DNA of 64,000 nt from Bradymonas sediminis (GTDB lineage Bacteria; Myxococcota_A; Bradymonadia; Bradymonadales; Bradymonadaceae). The position numbers and the translations under genes are program-made. Position 1 is the first letter of the stretch; the number at the start of each line of letters is the position of its first letter. Of the stretch, positions 26,731 to 35,477 are shown piece after piece. The stretch is taken from assembly GCF_003258315.1 (NCBI RefSeq), contig NZ_CP030032.1, forward strand, positions 1,154,001-1,218,000, given 5' to 3'. The notes beneath the pieces are model-generated. The model was not told where the DNA came from and did no database searches. It saw only the letters and a list, made by a program, of their open reading frames with translations.

Positions 26731-26848
26731 GATCGTGTTGCTCCAGGCAAAAAGAAGGGCCGGGTACAACATGGTTTGGCCGAAGTCGGAGCGCAGATAA
26801 TACGCGGGGGCGTCGCGCTTGTAAACTCGGGCGCGGTTCGGCGGCCAG

Positions 26849-26917
26849 ACCTTCAAGGCTGGCAAGAAATGATGAAACCAAATCAGTCCGGAGCCAGACC
26901 TTCAAGGTCTGGCAAGA
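26849..26917. repeat. Pair of REP-like palindromic repeats
   Basis: GCCAGACCTTCAAGGCTGGC at about 26849 and GCCAGACCTTCAAGGTCTGG at about 26893 are near-identical direct copies about 44 bp apart. Both are followed by CAAGAAA. The second copy is a clean hairpin (CCAGACC/GGTCTGG, 7 bp). They lie between a minus-strand terminator and the TPR operon start. Confidence 0.75.
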
Positions 26918-26922
26918 AACGC

Positions 26923-26960
26923 AAAACGCCCCTCCGGCGCCAAAGCCTGAGGGGCGTTTT
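26923..26960. terminator. Strong terminator downstream of the 27-kb barrel gene
   Basis: AAAACGCCCCTC (26923-26934) pairs with GAGGGGCGTTTT (26949-26960), with A/T tracts on both ends. It terminates the minus-strand gene that ends at 26984. Confidence 0.9.
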
Positions 26961-26983
26961 GAAGATGTTATATCAAAGCAAAC

Positions 26984-27775
26984 TTACCACTGACCGCCCA
27001 GCGACACGCCGCCGAAGAAATAGTCGTAGAAGCCGACTTCGAGCTTGGCGATGGCGTGCTCGCCGATATTAAAGCGCAGGCCGCCGGTGACGTTGAGCAC
27101 GGGGATGACCGGCGGGACGCTTTCCTCGACCTTGCGGCTGCTCTGGTCGATGGAGTTGGGGTGGGGTTCGCCGTCGGGGCCGAAGCAATCGTCGGAGGCG
27201 AAGCCGTCGCTGCCGCCGAGGCTCGCCTCACAGGCCGAGCCGGAGGCGGCGTCGTAGCGCACGATCTCGCCCATCACCACGCCCAGGCCGATGCCGCCGC
27301 CGACATACGGTGATACCCATTTCTGGGCGTCCCAATACCAATAGCCGGAGACGACCAGCGACAATAGTTGCAGGTCGACCTCGGTATAGTCGGCGTTGTT
27401 GGCGGGGTCGTCATTCTCCAGCCAGAATTGGCTGGGCATGCTCAGATCGGCGTATTCGATGGCGGTGCTGATCTCGTAGGCGTCGACTTTTCGCCACACG
27501 AACTCCAGGCCGTAGGCCAGGTTGGGGCCGTCGTCCCAGTGGCTGGCGTGCTCTTCGTAAAAGGCGCCCAAGAGCCAGTCGGGCACGACGATCGCGCGCA
27601 TGCGCGGGGCGATATAGAACTCGTTCTTTTTGCCCCGGTCGAAGCTGATCTCGTTATTTCCGTCGACTTGTTGGGCGCGGGCGGTGTTCGGCGCGAGAAC
27701 CCCAACGCCGGCCATGATCAAAAGGGCAACCAGCCAGCGCATCGACGTCTGAAAATCGTCCCGTACATTCCTCAT
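26984..27775 (-). CDS. Outer-membrane beta-barrel protein, unknown function
   Basis: The 263-residue exported protein has a signal peptide ending in ARAQQ near residue 34. Alternating hydrophobic beta-strand segments run through the body (EFYIAPRMRAIVVPDWLLG, LLSLVVSGYWYW, PYVGGGIGLGVVMGEIV) and the protein ends in GVSLGGQW, an aromatic terminus typical of barrels. A loop near residues 180-215 holds two cysteines (SACEASLGG, DDCFGPDGE), probably a disulfide. GTGGAG is about 6 nt before the ATG at 27775. A GTG four codons earlier is less likely. A promoter and terminator flank it, so it is a monocistronic unit. Confidence 0.8.
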   Translation of the reverse strand: MRNVRDDFQTSMRWLVALLIMAGVGVLAPNTARAQQVDGNNEISFDRGKKNEFYIAPRMRAIVVPDWLLGAFYEEHASHWDDGPNLAYGLEFVWRKVDAYEISTAIEYADLSMPSQFWLENDDPANNADYTEVDLQLLSLVVSGYWYWDAQKWVSPYVGGGIGLGVVMGEIVRYDAASGSACEASLGGSDGFASDDCFGPDGEPHPNSIDQSSRKVEESVPPVIPVLNVTGGLRFNIGEHAIAKLEVGFYDYFFGGVSLGGQW

Positions 27776-27833
27776 GAGGCACTCCACTCAATTTAAGATA
27801 AGATGATCGCATCCAATATATTCAGTCGGATGC

Positions 27834-27862
27834 AGTATAGTGCGCTTATCAGGGCGGAGCAA
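27834..27862 (-). promoter_or_regulatory. Sigma-70-type promoter for the beta-barrel gene
   Basis: Read on the minus strand, TTGCTC (27862-27857) and TATACT (27839-27834) are 17 nt apart. The expected start leaves a ~50-nt leader before the ATG at 27775. Confidence 0.5.
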
Positions 27863-27880
27863 TTTTTCGCGGCGCGAGGC

Positions 27881-29638
27881 TTATTGGACCTCAACGGGCA
27901 TATTGCGTTGGGTGGTGTAGCCGTCGCCAAGTTGGCCGTCGTCGTTGTTGCCCCAGCACCACAGGCTGCCGTCGAGTTTGGTGGCGCAGGTATGCTCGCT
28001 GCCCGCGCTGACGTGCAGGGCGTTCGAGAACCCGGTGACCTTTCGCGGCGAGAGTTGGTTGCCGCCGCCGCCGTTGCCGAGCTGGCCGCGTCCGTTATTG
28101 CCCCAGCAATACAGGTCGTCGTCGGTGCTCACCGCGCAGGTATGCGCGTCGCCGGCGGCGATTTGGCGGGCCTTCCAGATCGCGGGGACACGCTTGGCGA
28201 TGGTGCTGCCGTCCGGGCCGCCGTGGCCGAGTTGGCCGCTATTTCCGCGGCCCCAGCACCAGATCTGGCCGGAGTTCAGGATGGCGCAGGCGTGCTCTTT
28301 GCCGGCGGCGAGGTCGATGACGTCGATCAACGTCGAGCGCTCGCCGTTTCTAACGGTCTGAGGGGTCGAGGAGCCGACGGTGTTCCCCAGCGGCGCGCCC
28401 CAGCAGGAGACGGTGTGATTGGCCAGGCGTGCGCAGGTAAAATAGTCCCCCGCGACGACCTGCTCGGCGGTGATAATCCCGGTGGCGCCGACCGGTTGGC
28501 GCGAGTTTGCGGTGCTGCCATTGCCAAGTTGGCCCTGCGCGCCCAGGCCCCAGCAGCCGACCTGACCGTTGCTGCGCACCAGGCAGGAGTGCGAGCGCCC
28601 GGCGGCGATGTCGATGATGTCGGTATACGCGGTCGCCTGGACGGGCATATTGCGCGACGTGTAGGTTCTGTCGCCCAGTTGGCCGACTGTATTATATCCC
28701 CAGCACCAGGCGCGCCCGTCCTGCTGCAGGGCGCAGGTATGGTGGGCGCCGGCGTCGATATGCGTGGCGCTGCTGAGCATCGAGACCTGAACGGGGGTTC
28801 GCGACGTGCTGTTCGTGCCGTTGCCCAACTCACCGGTGGTGCCGACGCCCCAACATTCGACCCGACCGCTTGAGAGCAGGGCGCAGTTGTGGAAGGCGGC
28901 CGCGGCGGCCTGGTGATAGCCGCTATTGGCGCAGCGATTTTGCACGCAGGTGTCCGAGGTGCTCGGGCAGAGGCCGCAATCATCGGTGACGCCGTTCCAG
29001 GTCACGCTGCCGCACTCTGCTGACTTTTCTTCGCAAAGGTTTACGACGCATTGACCCGCGTCGCAGACCTCGCCGGCGCCGGTGCAGACGCCGCATTGCG
29101 CGTTGACACCGTTCATGCTGGTGGCGCCGCATTCCACCGCGTTGGCGTCGCAGATGCTGACGCATTCGCCCGCCACGCACACCATCTCAAGCCCGCATCC
29201 GCCGGGGCACTCCTCGCCCGTGGTGTCGGGTTGCTGGGTGTCGGGTTCGGTTGTCGTGTCCTGCCCGGTTGTGTCTTCGCCCGTTGCATCTGGGCTGGTT
29301 GTGTCTGGGCTGGTTGTGTCTGGGCCGGCATCCGGCGTGGTGTCGGCGCTCACCCCGTCGTCGGGCGAGCCCGTGTCTTGTGCATCTTCGACGGTGTTTG
29401 CGTCGAGGTCCCCTACATCTTTTCCCGTGTCGCTGCCGCCGTTATTTCCCGCGTCGAGGTCCGAGGCGTCGCGGTCTTCAATGGTGCCGTCGGTGGTCGC
29501 GTTCGGGTCAATTTCGCCGCTGGCGCAGGCGCTCAATAAGAGCGTGCCGGTGAATAAAACCAGCAAGATCAACCGCGCAGATGCGCTTCGCCCGGACACG
29601 TCGGGGGTCGGGGTCAGATTTGAAGAATTGGAATGCAC
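27881..29638 (-). CDS. RCC1-repeat lipoprotein with Asp/Thr-rich stalk
   Basis: The 585-residue predicted lipoprotein has lipobox LLSAC near residue 38. A long stalk rich in Asp, Thr and Pro follows (about 40-145, repeats of TSPD and similar). A Cys-rich module spans about 145-235 (CPGGCGLEMVCVAGECV; CGATSMNGVNAQCGVC). The C-terminal ~340 residues are RCC1-type repeats with the recurring pattern HTCAL...G.VWCWG...GQLG (RVECWGVGTTGELGNGT, RAWCWGYNTVGQLGDRT, RLYCWGNNGRGQLGNGG and similar), giving a seven-bladed-type propeller. It is probably surface-exposed. RCC1 lipoproteins of this form are abundant in myxobacteria and relatives. Ligand unknown. Confidence 0.9.
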   Translation of the reverse strand: MHSNSSNLTPTPDVSGRSASARLILLVLFTGTLLLSACASGEIDPNATTDGTIEDRDASDLDAGNNGGSDTGKDVGDLDANTVEDAQDTGSPDDGVSADTTPDAGPDTTSPDTTSPDATGEDTTGQDTTTEPDTQQPDTTGEECPGGCGLEMVCVAGECVSICDANAVECGATSMNGVNAQCGVCTGAGEVCDAGQCVVNLCEEKSAECGSVTWNGVTDDCGLCPSTSDTCVQNRCANSGYHQAAAAAFHNCALLSSGRVECWGVGTTGELGNGTNSTSRTPVQVSMLSSATHIDAGAHHTCALQQDGRAWCWGYNTVGQLGDRTYTSRNMPVQATAYTDIIDIAAGRSHSCLVRSNGQVGCWGLGAQGQLGNGSTANSRQPVGATGIITAEQVVAGDYFTCARLANHTVSCWGAPLGNTVGSSTPQTVRNGERSTLIDVIDLAAGKEHACAILNSGQIWCWGRGNSGQLGHGGPDGSTIAKRVPAIWKARQIAAGDAHTCAVSTDDDLYCWGNNGRGQLGNGGGGNQLSPRKVTGFSNALHVSAGSEHTCATKLDGSLWCWGNNDDGQLGDGYTTQRNMPVEVQ

Positions 29639-29902
29639 GGGACGGCCTCATTTATATAAGCGATTTTGCATCAATAAGCGGGATATGCGCTGCGATGCGT
29701 ATCTCTATCGGAATCGGTTTCTTAATTCAATATCAACAGGATACACCATAAATTATGAGCATTGCCAGGTGCCATAAAGGCGCAACGCCCTAGACTTTTG
29801 GCGCGGCGCCTGCATACAATCCGCCCATGTTTTGGCGCGCGTCTTTGACGCGGTGCGCCTTTTTTTATTTCTAAATCCATCTTCTATTTTAAGACGTTGC
29901 CC

Positions 29903-31450
29903 ATGCTTCACGAACCGGGTTCATCCTATAAGCTGCCGACTGAGCAGCTCCCCGCAGACCAGACCGTGCTCTCGGAGCGCCGTGAGGGCGAGACGGCGTT
30001 GGCGTTTATGCGCCGGCGCCTGGCCGAGCGGGGCTGGCTGGTGCCGCTTCTGCTCTTTGTCGCCGCGGCCATCGTCTTCTCGCTATTTGCCTGGGAGCGC
30101 GTCAAGAAGCCGTCGACGGACCCGCATTTCGCGTATCTTGCCAATACCTATAACTCGATGATCGCGGCCAAGGTTGGCGGCGAGGGCTCCGAGGCGGCGA
30201 AGCGCCGCGAGGGCAAATACCCCTTCGAGTTGGACCGCAAGCCGCCGCATCGAAACGATTGGGCGAGCTGGTGGGAGCTTGAGACGCGGGACGGCGAGCA
30301 ATTTCGCGGCATCTGGTTGGACAAGCAGGGCACCGGGCGCTTTAAGACCCTCGACGGAAAGATCGTCTTTTTGGAGCGCTCAACTCTCAATCATCGGGAG
30401 CGAAAGCAGCGCTATTTTATGTCCTTTCCGCCGGGGCCCTCGGTGCTGATGATGCCGCTGGCGGCGGTGTGGGGCTATCAGGTCAATGATGTGCTCTTCA
30501 CCATCTTCTTCGCCGCGCTCAACGTGATGTTGATGTATATCCTGCTGCGCAAATTATCCGTCGGCGGGCGAAGCGGGCGGGCGCGCGACGATAACCTGTG
30601 GCTCACGGTGCTGTTCGGGTTCGGGACGGTGCATCTGTGGACGGCGGTGCTCGGGCAGGTGTGGTTCACGGCGTTGATCGTCGGGCTGACCTTCGCGCTG
30701 CTCTATATTTTGTGCGCGATTGACGCAAAGCACCCGTTCTGGGCGGGGCTCTTTTTGGCGATGGCCTTCGCGACGCGCACGCCGCTGCTGTTTACCTGCG
30801 TCTTCTTCTTCGCGTTTGTGTTCTTTCCCGGCGGCAAATGGCGCAAGGACGATTGGCCCGGAGCGTTCAAAAAGCTCGCGCTTTTCTGCGCGCCATGCCT
30901 GGTCATTGGGCTGAGCCTTCTGTGGATGAACGCGATTCGATTCGAGTCACTCAGCGAATTTGGCCATACGTACCTGGCCGCCGGCGGCCTCAAGCGCATC
31001 CAGCAATACGGCCTTTTTAACATCCATTTCTTGTCGAAGAACCTCTCGGCGATGCTCACGCTCTTGCCGCGTTTTCAGCCCGAGGCGCCGTTCATCGTCG
31101 TCAGCAAGCACGGCATGAGCATGTTGTTGAGCACCCCGGTGTTCTTCTATCTATTTATGCCCGAGGCGCGCGAGTCCCAGCAGGATAAGTTCTGGTACCG
31201 CCTGCTCTGGGGGACGGTCGCGGTCACCGCGCTGCCCGGGTTGTTCTACCAGAACACCGGCTACGCCCAATACGGCTTCCGATTCGCCCTGGATTATATG
31301 CCCTATCTGATCCTGATCCTGGCGGTCGGGCGCCGACCCTTGAGCCGACTCTTTAAGTTCTTGGTGCTCGTTGGCATCCTGGTGAACGCGTTTGGCGCGG
31401 TGACCTTTAAGCGTTTCGAGCAATTCTTTAGCGAAGACTTTTTCGTTTAA
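29903..31450 (+). CDS. Polytopic membrane protein, GT-C-like glycosyltransferase candidate
   Basis: The 515-residue inner-membrane protein has a cytoplasmic N-terminus and a first helix at about residues 45-68 (VPLLLFVAAAIVFSLFAW). A large periplasmic loop beginning VKKPSTDPHFAYLANTYN follows, then about nine more helices. An acidic Asp early in the first periplasmic loop and the overall helix plan resemble GT-C enzymes that use polyprenyl-linked sugars. There is no decisive motif, so the call is tentative. The ATG at 29903 has a weak ribosome site; a TTG two codons upstream is possible. It heads a likely three-gene operon with the next two genes. Confidence 0.65.
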   Translation: MLHEPGSSYKLPTEQLPADQTVLSERREGETALAFMRRRLAERGWLVPLLLFVAAAIVFSLFAWERVKKPSTDPHFAYLANTYNSMIAAKVGGEGSEAAKRREGKYPFELDRKPPHRNDWASWWELETRDGEQFRGIWLDKQGTGRFKTLDGKIVFLERSTLNHRERKQRYFMSFPPGPSVLMMPLAAVWGYQVNDVLFTIFFAALNVMLMYILLRKLSVGGRSGRARDDNLWLTVLFGFGTVHLWTAVLGQVWFTALIVGLTFALLYILCAIDAKHPFWAGLFLAMAFATRTPLLFTCVFFFAFVFFPGGKWRKDDWPGAFKKLALFCAPCLVIGLSLLWMNAIRFESLSEFGHTYLAAGGLKRIQQYGLFNIHFLSKNLSAMLTLLPRFQPEAPFIVVSKHGMSMLLSTPVFFYLFMPEARESQQDKFWYRLLWGTVAVTALPGLFYQNTGYAQYGFRFALDYMPYLILILAVGRRPLSRLFKFLVLVGILVNAFGAVTFKRFEQFFSEDFFV

Positions 31451-31476
31451 TCATCGATGAGTTTAAAGGAGCGAGA

Positions 31477-31782
31477 ATGACGACGTCTGCCGATAAAGCG
31501 AAGCAAGAGCCGCCCGGACTGATGTCCTCCAGCCCGGTCGGAGCGCTGGCGCTCCTGGCCGTGGGGACCGGTTTTATCGCGCTGGTTTCGCTGGGCGTGG
31601 AGGTCTGGACTGGGCAGGCCCTGGCCAAAACCTTCGACCTGGGCGTGCCCTTTATCAGCGCGCCGCTGGGCGTCGGGACCGTCATCATGGCGGCGTTGAC
31701 CGCCAAGAATAGCCCGAAATTCGCGCTCCCCTCGATCATCTGCGGCGCCCTTTATTGGTTGATCTTCATGCTCGCCGCCTGA
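31477..31782 (+). CDS. Small membrane protein, unknown
   Basis: The 101-residue protein has about three hydrophobic segments (VGALALLAVGTGFIALVSLG, PLGVGTVIMAALTA and IICGALYWLIFMLAA) separated by short polar turns. AAGGAG lies about 7 nt before the ATG. It sits 26 nt after the GT-C-like gene and 38 nt before the pseudouridine synthase gene. I do not recognise the family. Confidence 0.7.
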   Translation: MTTSADKAKQEPPGLMSSSPVGALALLAVGTGFIALVSLGVEVWTGQALAKTFDLGVPFISAPLGVGTVIMAALTAKNSPKFALPSIICGALYWLIFMLAA

Positions 31783-31820
31783 AATTCTGCCCGGCCCGCC
31801 TACGCCTTAGGACCTCTTCG

Positions 31821-32699
31821 ATGATTCCCAGACGCCTCGATAAATACCTCGCCGACGCAACCAATATGTCGCGCCGCGAGGTCTATCTGGCCTGGGATGC
31901 CGAGCGCATTGAGGTGCGACCCAGCGAGGCGCCCTGGGGCGATGATTACGAGCCGTGGAGCCTGATCTTCGCCGAAGATACGGTTCTATTGGACGGCGAG
32001 CCGCTGGAGCTGCGCGAGCCGCAACATTATTTCGCCTTTCATAAACCCGAGGGGGTGCTGACCGCGGTGAGCGACCCGCACGACCGCCTTTGCCTGGCGC
32101 CCTGGTTGGCCAAGCTCCCGCCGTCCATCTTTCCGGTGGGGCGCCTCGACCGGCCGACCACCGGCTTTTTGCTGCTCACCGACGACGGGAACCTGAGCTT
32201 CTGCCTGCTGCGGCCGTGGTTTGGCGTCCCCAAGGAATATCACCTGCGGGTGCGCGGGCGCGTGCTGCCCGACGATGAGCGCATCGAGATGTTGCTGGCG
32301 GGGGTCGATATCGGCGATGGGAAAGACCCGGCGACCGCGCTCAAGGTCGAGGTGCTGGCAGATCAAATCGCCTCAGATCCGCGCATCGGCTCCGAGACGC
32401 TGCTGTCGGTGGTGGTGGATGAGGGGCGAAATCGCATGGTGCGCCGGATGGCGCGCGGCGTGGGGTTTAAGCTCGAGCATCTGCATCGCCCGCGCATCGG
32501 CCCGGTCGAGATGGGCGAGGTCGCGCCGGGGGAGTGGCGCCGGCTGAGCGAAGACGAGGTCGACGCGCTGTGGGATGCATGCGGCGGGCGAGCAGACGCG
32601 CGAAAGCGCCATATCGCCGCGCTCGGGCGCCACGCCGAGACCTGGCGCGCCGAGGGGCGCCCGCATCATCGGCTCGAGCGCTGGCTTGAGAATCTCTAA
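31821..32699 (+). CDS. RsuA/RluB-type pseudouridine synthase
   Basis: The 292-residue enzyme has an N-terminal S4-like RNA-binding start (RRLDKYLADATNMSRREVY). The catalytic core has FPVGRLDRPTTGFLLLTDDG, whose Asp is the nucleophilic aspartate of the family, and a later DEGRNRMVRRMARGVG. It should isomerise a uridine in rRNA, but the exact target (16S versus 23S) cannot be set from sequence alone. A basic C-terminal tail of ~40 residues is extra. AGGA is 8 nt before the ATG at 31821. An upstream in-frame start (31755) would overlap the previous gene. Confidence 0.88.
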   Translation: MIPRRLDKYLADATNMSRREVYLAWDAERIEVRPSEAPWGDDYEPWSLIFAEDTVLLDGEPLELREPQHYFAFHKPEGVLTAVSDPHDRLCLAPWLAKLPPSIFPVGRLDRPTTGFLLLTDDGNLSFCLLRPWFGVPKEYHLRVRGRVLPDDERIEMLLAGVDIGDGKDPATALKVEVLADQIASDPRIGSETLLSVVVDEGRNRMVRRMARGVGFKLEHLHRPRIGPVEMGEVAPGEWRRLSEDEVDALWDACGGRADARKRHIAALGRHAETWRAEGRPHHRLERWLENL

Positions 32700-32734
32700 G
32701 CCATCGGCGCGTCGATAATGCGGGCTGGCGCAGA

Positions 32735-33583
32735 TTATTCAGCCACGAGTTGGCAAGTTCCCTGCACACATTTCGGCTCGCCTTCCAGCGGCGCGCAGTC
32801 AACCACGGCGCAGATCGCCTCCCACTCCTGGCCGCAGGAGGTGCGGGCCGCGAACGCGTCGATTTGCCCGATTACCTCGGCGCCTTCTTCATTCACAAAA
32901 TGTGCGCCGCAGCAATTCGGCAGGCTGGCGACCACCATGCACTCGTCATCCTGCTGGCAGGAGACCTGTTCGGGGCGCGGATTTTGGTAGATCTCAGCGA
33001 TGTCATCGCAGGTCGCGTCGACGCAATAGCCGGTACGATCTTCTTCGGGGGTCCGCACGCAGAGGCCGTCGCCGCAATCGGCGTCAGCTTCGCATATAAC
33101 CGCGGCGCACTCGTCGCCGGTGCAGCCACATTGCGGTTCGGGCTCATTGAAGGGGCCGGCGGGGCAGTTGCCGATGGTCGCGAGCTCGCTCTCGCGGATG
33201 CATTGGCCGCGCGAAGACCCGCAATAAAAGGGCACGCAGGCGTCGTCGCCGCAGGTCTCCGCCGGGGCTTCCTTGCATTCACAGGTGTCGCAGCCCTGCG
33301 CATCCTTTTTGAATCCGTTCGGGCACTCCACGTCACATTGAATGACCGGGCATTCACGGGACTCGGTGCAGGAATCGCCGCTTCGGTCGATCGCGACGCC
33401 TTCGCACAGCGCCAGCGCCGGGCAGGCGTAGGTCACGCCGTCCTCGCCGCAGACCGATTCCAGCCCGTTCTCGCAGAATTTTTCGACGGTGCAGGTTTGC
33501 CCCGACTCGTTGTCTTGCAGCTCAATGCAGCCGCTCAAAAACAGCGCACAGGCTGTCAATAATACGCAGATGATTTGTTTCAT
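32735..33583 (-). CDS. Cys-rich lipoprotein with Kazal- and antistasin-like modules
   Basis: The 282-residue predicted lipoprotein has lipobox LFLSGC near residue 18 and more than 25 cysteines. CENGLESVCGEDGVTYACP (about residues 30-48) resembles a Kazal protease-inhibitor module. CDVECPNGFKKDAQGCDTCEC (about 70-92) has the antistasin spacing. Further Cys-rich modules (CGCTGDECAAVICEADADCG) and a C-terminal CCGAHFVN-type region follow. Kazal and antistasin modules inhibit serine proteases in animals; the activity here is inferred. I chose the ATG at 33583 because it starts a clean lipoprotein signal. The longer frame to 33967 antisense-overlaps the next gene. Confidence 0.78.
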   Translation of the reverse strand: MKQIICVLLTACALFLSGCIELQDNESGQTCTVEKFCENGLESVCGEDGVTYACPALALCEGVAIDRSGDSCTESRECPVIQCDVECPNGFKKDAQGCDTCECKEAPAETCGDDACVPFYCGSSRGQCIRESELATIGNCPAGPFNEPEPQCGCTGDECAAVICEADADCGDGLCVRTPEEDRTGYCVDATCDDIAEIYQNPRPEQVSCQQDDECMVVASLPNCCGAHFVNEEGAEVIGQIDAFAARTSCGQEWEAICAVVDCAPLEGEPKCVQGTCQLVAE

Positions 33584-33824
33584 TTGGATGACCTTTATTT
33601 TATTTATGCCACTCATCGAATAGTCTTCTGGTCTATAGAGCGTAAACAATGTCAAAATACAACGCCAGTGATTCCCGTTGACCGCGGGTTCCATCCAAAA
33701 AGAATGAAGTTGTATTGAATGAATTGGCGTGTGGGGGCGTCGAACCCGTGCAGCCGTATCGTAATCGATGCAATTTTTGTCATCAATGAACTCAGCTAAA
33801 TTATCGTTCGACCGGAGATTACCG

Positions 33825-34433
33825 ATGCTTTCCCCCAATAAATACATGCTTAAGGCGCTCGTCGTGTCCGCTATCCTCTTCGCCGCGAATTCGGCGTTCG
33901 CCGGGACCGGTTCGGTCGCGACGATGGATGACCCCACGCATATTATGAGCGTGACCTTCTCCCCCATTCACCTGGTGAACCCGGTCGTCGAGATCACCGC
34001 CGAGTTCAAAGCCCATGAGCAGTGGGGTTTAGCGTTGGTTGGCGGGGCGGGGCAGGTCACGGCGAAGGACGATATCCTCGGCGACGTGGACTTTTCGGTC
34101 TGGGAGGTCGGCGGCCAGCTTCGCTATTATGTGCTCGGTGATTTCGACCATGGCATGCAGATCGGCGGCGAGATTCTGTACGTCAACGTCTCCAACGATG
34201 AGATTGACACGTCGGAGGGCCGCTTCAGCGGTACCGGCGAAGGATTGGGCGTTGGACCTTTTCTTGGTTATAAATTAGCAACCAAAGTGGGATTTACTGT
34301 GGACGCCCAACTCGGTATTCAACGCACGTTTCTTCAGGCCGAGGCGGAACATACCGCCAGCGGAACGAGCGCCGAAGAAGAAGACCGTGATTGGGGCCCG
34401 ATCGTCAATCTAAACGTCGGTTGGTCTTTCTAA
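33825..34433 (+). CDS. Small outer-membrane beta-barrel protein
   Basis: The 202-residue exported protein has a signal peptide ending in NSAFAG near residue 26. Alternating beta segments follow (PVVEITAEFKAHEQWGLALV, SVWEVGGQLRYYVLGDF, MQIGGEILYVNV, VGFTVDAQLGIQRTF) and it ends in IVNLNVGWSF with a C-terminal Phe, the outer-membrane insertion signal. The size suggests an eight-stranded barrel. CGGAG lies 7 nt before the ATG at 33825; an upstream in-frame ATG at 33768 has no ribosome site. Function unknown. Confidence 0.82.
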   Translation: MLSPNKYMLKALVVSAILFAANSAFAGTGSVATMDDPTHIMSVTFSPIHLVNPVVEITAEFKAHEQWGLALVGGAGQVTAKDDILGDVDFSVWEVGGQLRYYVLGDFDHGMQIGGEILYVNVSNDEIDTSEGRFSGTGEGLGVGPFLGYKLATKVGFTVDAQLGIQRTFLQAEAEHTASGTSAEEEDRDWGPIVNLNVGWSF

Positions 34434-34494
34434 GTCGGGTCCGTGAGGATCCGGGTTCAAGGCCATCATTTTCAACTTATCTCGATGAGCAACT

Positions 34495-35397
34495 ATGGAA
34501 CCGGATCCGAGCACGACCCCGCCCGAGAAACTTGGGCCTCCCTGGACAATTCTGAAGATCCTGCGCTGGACGACGCATTTCTTCGAGACCAAGAAGGTCT
34601 CGGAGAGCGCGCGCCTCGACTCTGAATTGCTCCTGGCCAAGGTGCTCAATTTTGAGCGCATGAAATTATATACCCATTTTGATCGCCCCATGAGCGAAGA
34701 CGAATTGGGCGAGTATCGCGCGCTGATCAAAAGGCGCGCCTCGGGTGAGCCGGTCGCGTATATTCTGGGGAGCAAGGGATTCTGGGAGATCGACCTCAAG
34801 GTCGACTCCCGCGTCCTGATCCCGCGCCCCGAGACCGAGATTTTGGTCGAAGAATGCCTCAAACGCCTCGATAAAGACGCCGACGCCCGGGTCATCGACG
34901 TCGGCACCGGCAGCGGCGCCATCGCGCTCTCGCTGGCGGACGCGCGCCCCAATATCCGCGTCGCGGCCACCGATATCTCCCCGGACGCCCTGGCGCTCGC
35001 CCAAGAGAACGCGGCGGCGCTCGAGCTCGCCGAGCGGGTGGAGTTCTTCGAGGGTGACCTGCTCGAGAACGTCCGCGCCGACTTCTTTCCCTGCCACATT
35101 ATTGTCAGCAATCCGCCCTATATCGGCGAAGATGAGCGCGATGATATTATGGTCGACGTCAAGGGTTTTGAGCCCGAGTTCGCGCTCTTCTCGGGCGCCG
35201 ACGGCCTCGATGTGATTCGTCGCCTGGTCCCGGCGAGCTTCGATGCGTTGGAATCGGGCGGGCATTTTCTGTGCGAGATTGGGTATCAGCAGGGCGAGGC
35301 GGTGGAGAATATCTTAAAAGCTGCGGGCTTCGTTGAGACATCGATTCGCCAGGACTACGCGCGCCTCGACCGAGTCGTGATGGGCCAAAAGCCCTGA
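34495..35397 (+). CDS. prmC: PrmC, release-factor glutamine N5-methyltransferase
   Basis: The 300-residue enzyme has an N-terminal helical domain (SARLDSELLLAKVLNFERMK) and a class I methyltransferase domain. SAM-binding motif I is VIDVGTGSGAIALSLA (about residues 133-148), and the catalytic IVSNPPYIGEDE (about 204-215) is the NPPY that holds the substrate glutamine. It methylates the GGQ glutamine of RF1/RF2. Usually prfA is adjacent; it is not here. No strong ribosome site is visible before the ATG. A terminator follows. Confidence 0.94.
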   Translation: MEPDPSTTPPEKLGPPWTILKILRWTTHFFETKKVSESARLDSELLLAKVLNFERMKLYTHFDRPMSEDELGEYRALIKRRASGEPVAYILGSKGFWEIDLKVDSRVLIPRPETEILVEECLKRLDKDADARVIDVGTGSGAIALSLADARPNIRVAATDISPDALALAQENAAALELAERVEFFEGDLLENVRADFFPCHIIVSNPPYIGEDERDDIMVDVKGFEPEFALFSGADGLDVIRRLVPASFDALESGGHFLCEIGYQQGEAVENILKAAGFVETSIRQDYARLDRVVMGQKP

Positions 35398-35428
35398 GCG
35401 GGTAAGTCGCTGATATTTTTAGGTAATT

Positions 35429-35464
35429 AAGCCCGCGGTGACACTCGTCAGCGTGGGCTTTTTT
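35429..35464. terminator. Terminator between prmC and the GT4 pair
   Basis: AAGCCCGCG pairs with CGTGGGCTT across ~14 nt and is followed by TTTT. It ends prmC and may also serve the convergent glycosyltransferase gene. Confidence 0.8.
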
Positions 35465-35477
35465 GCGTCAACGCGGC

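Noticed and set aside
33584-33967. N-terminal extension of the Kazal/antistasin-like lipoprotein
   Set aside because: It would bury the lipoprotein signal peptide and overlap the small barrel gene antisense.
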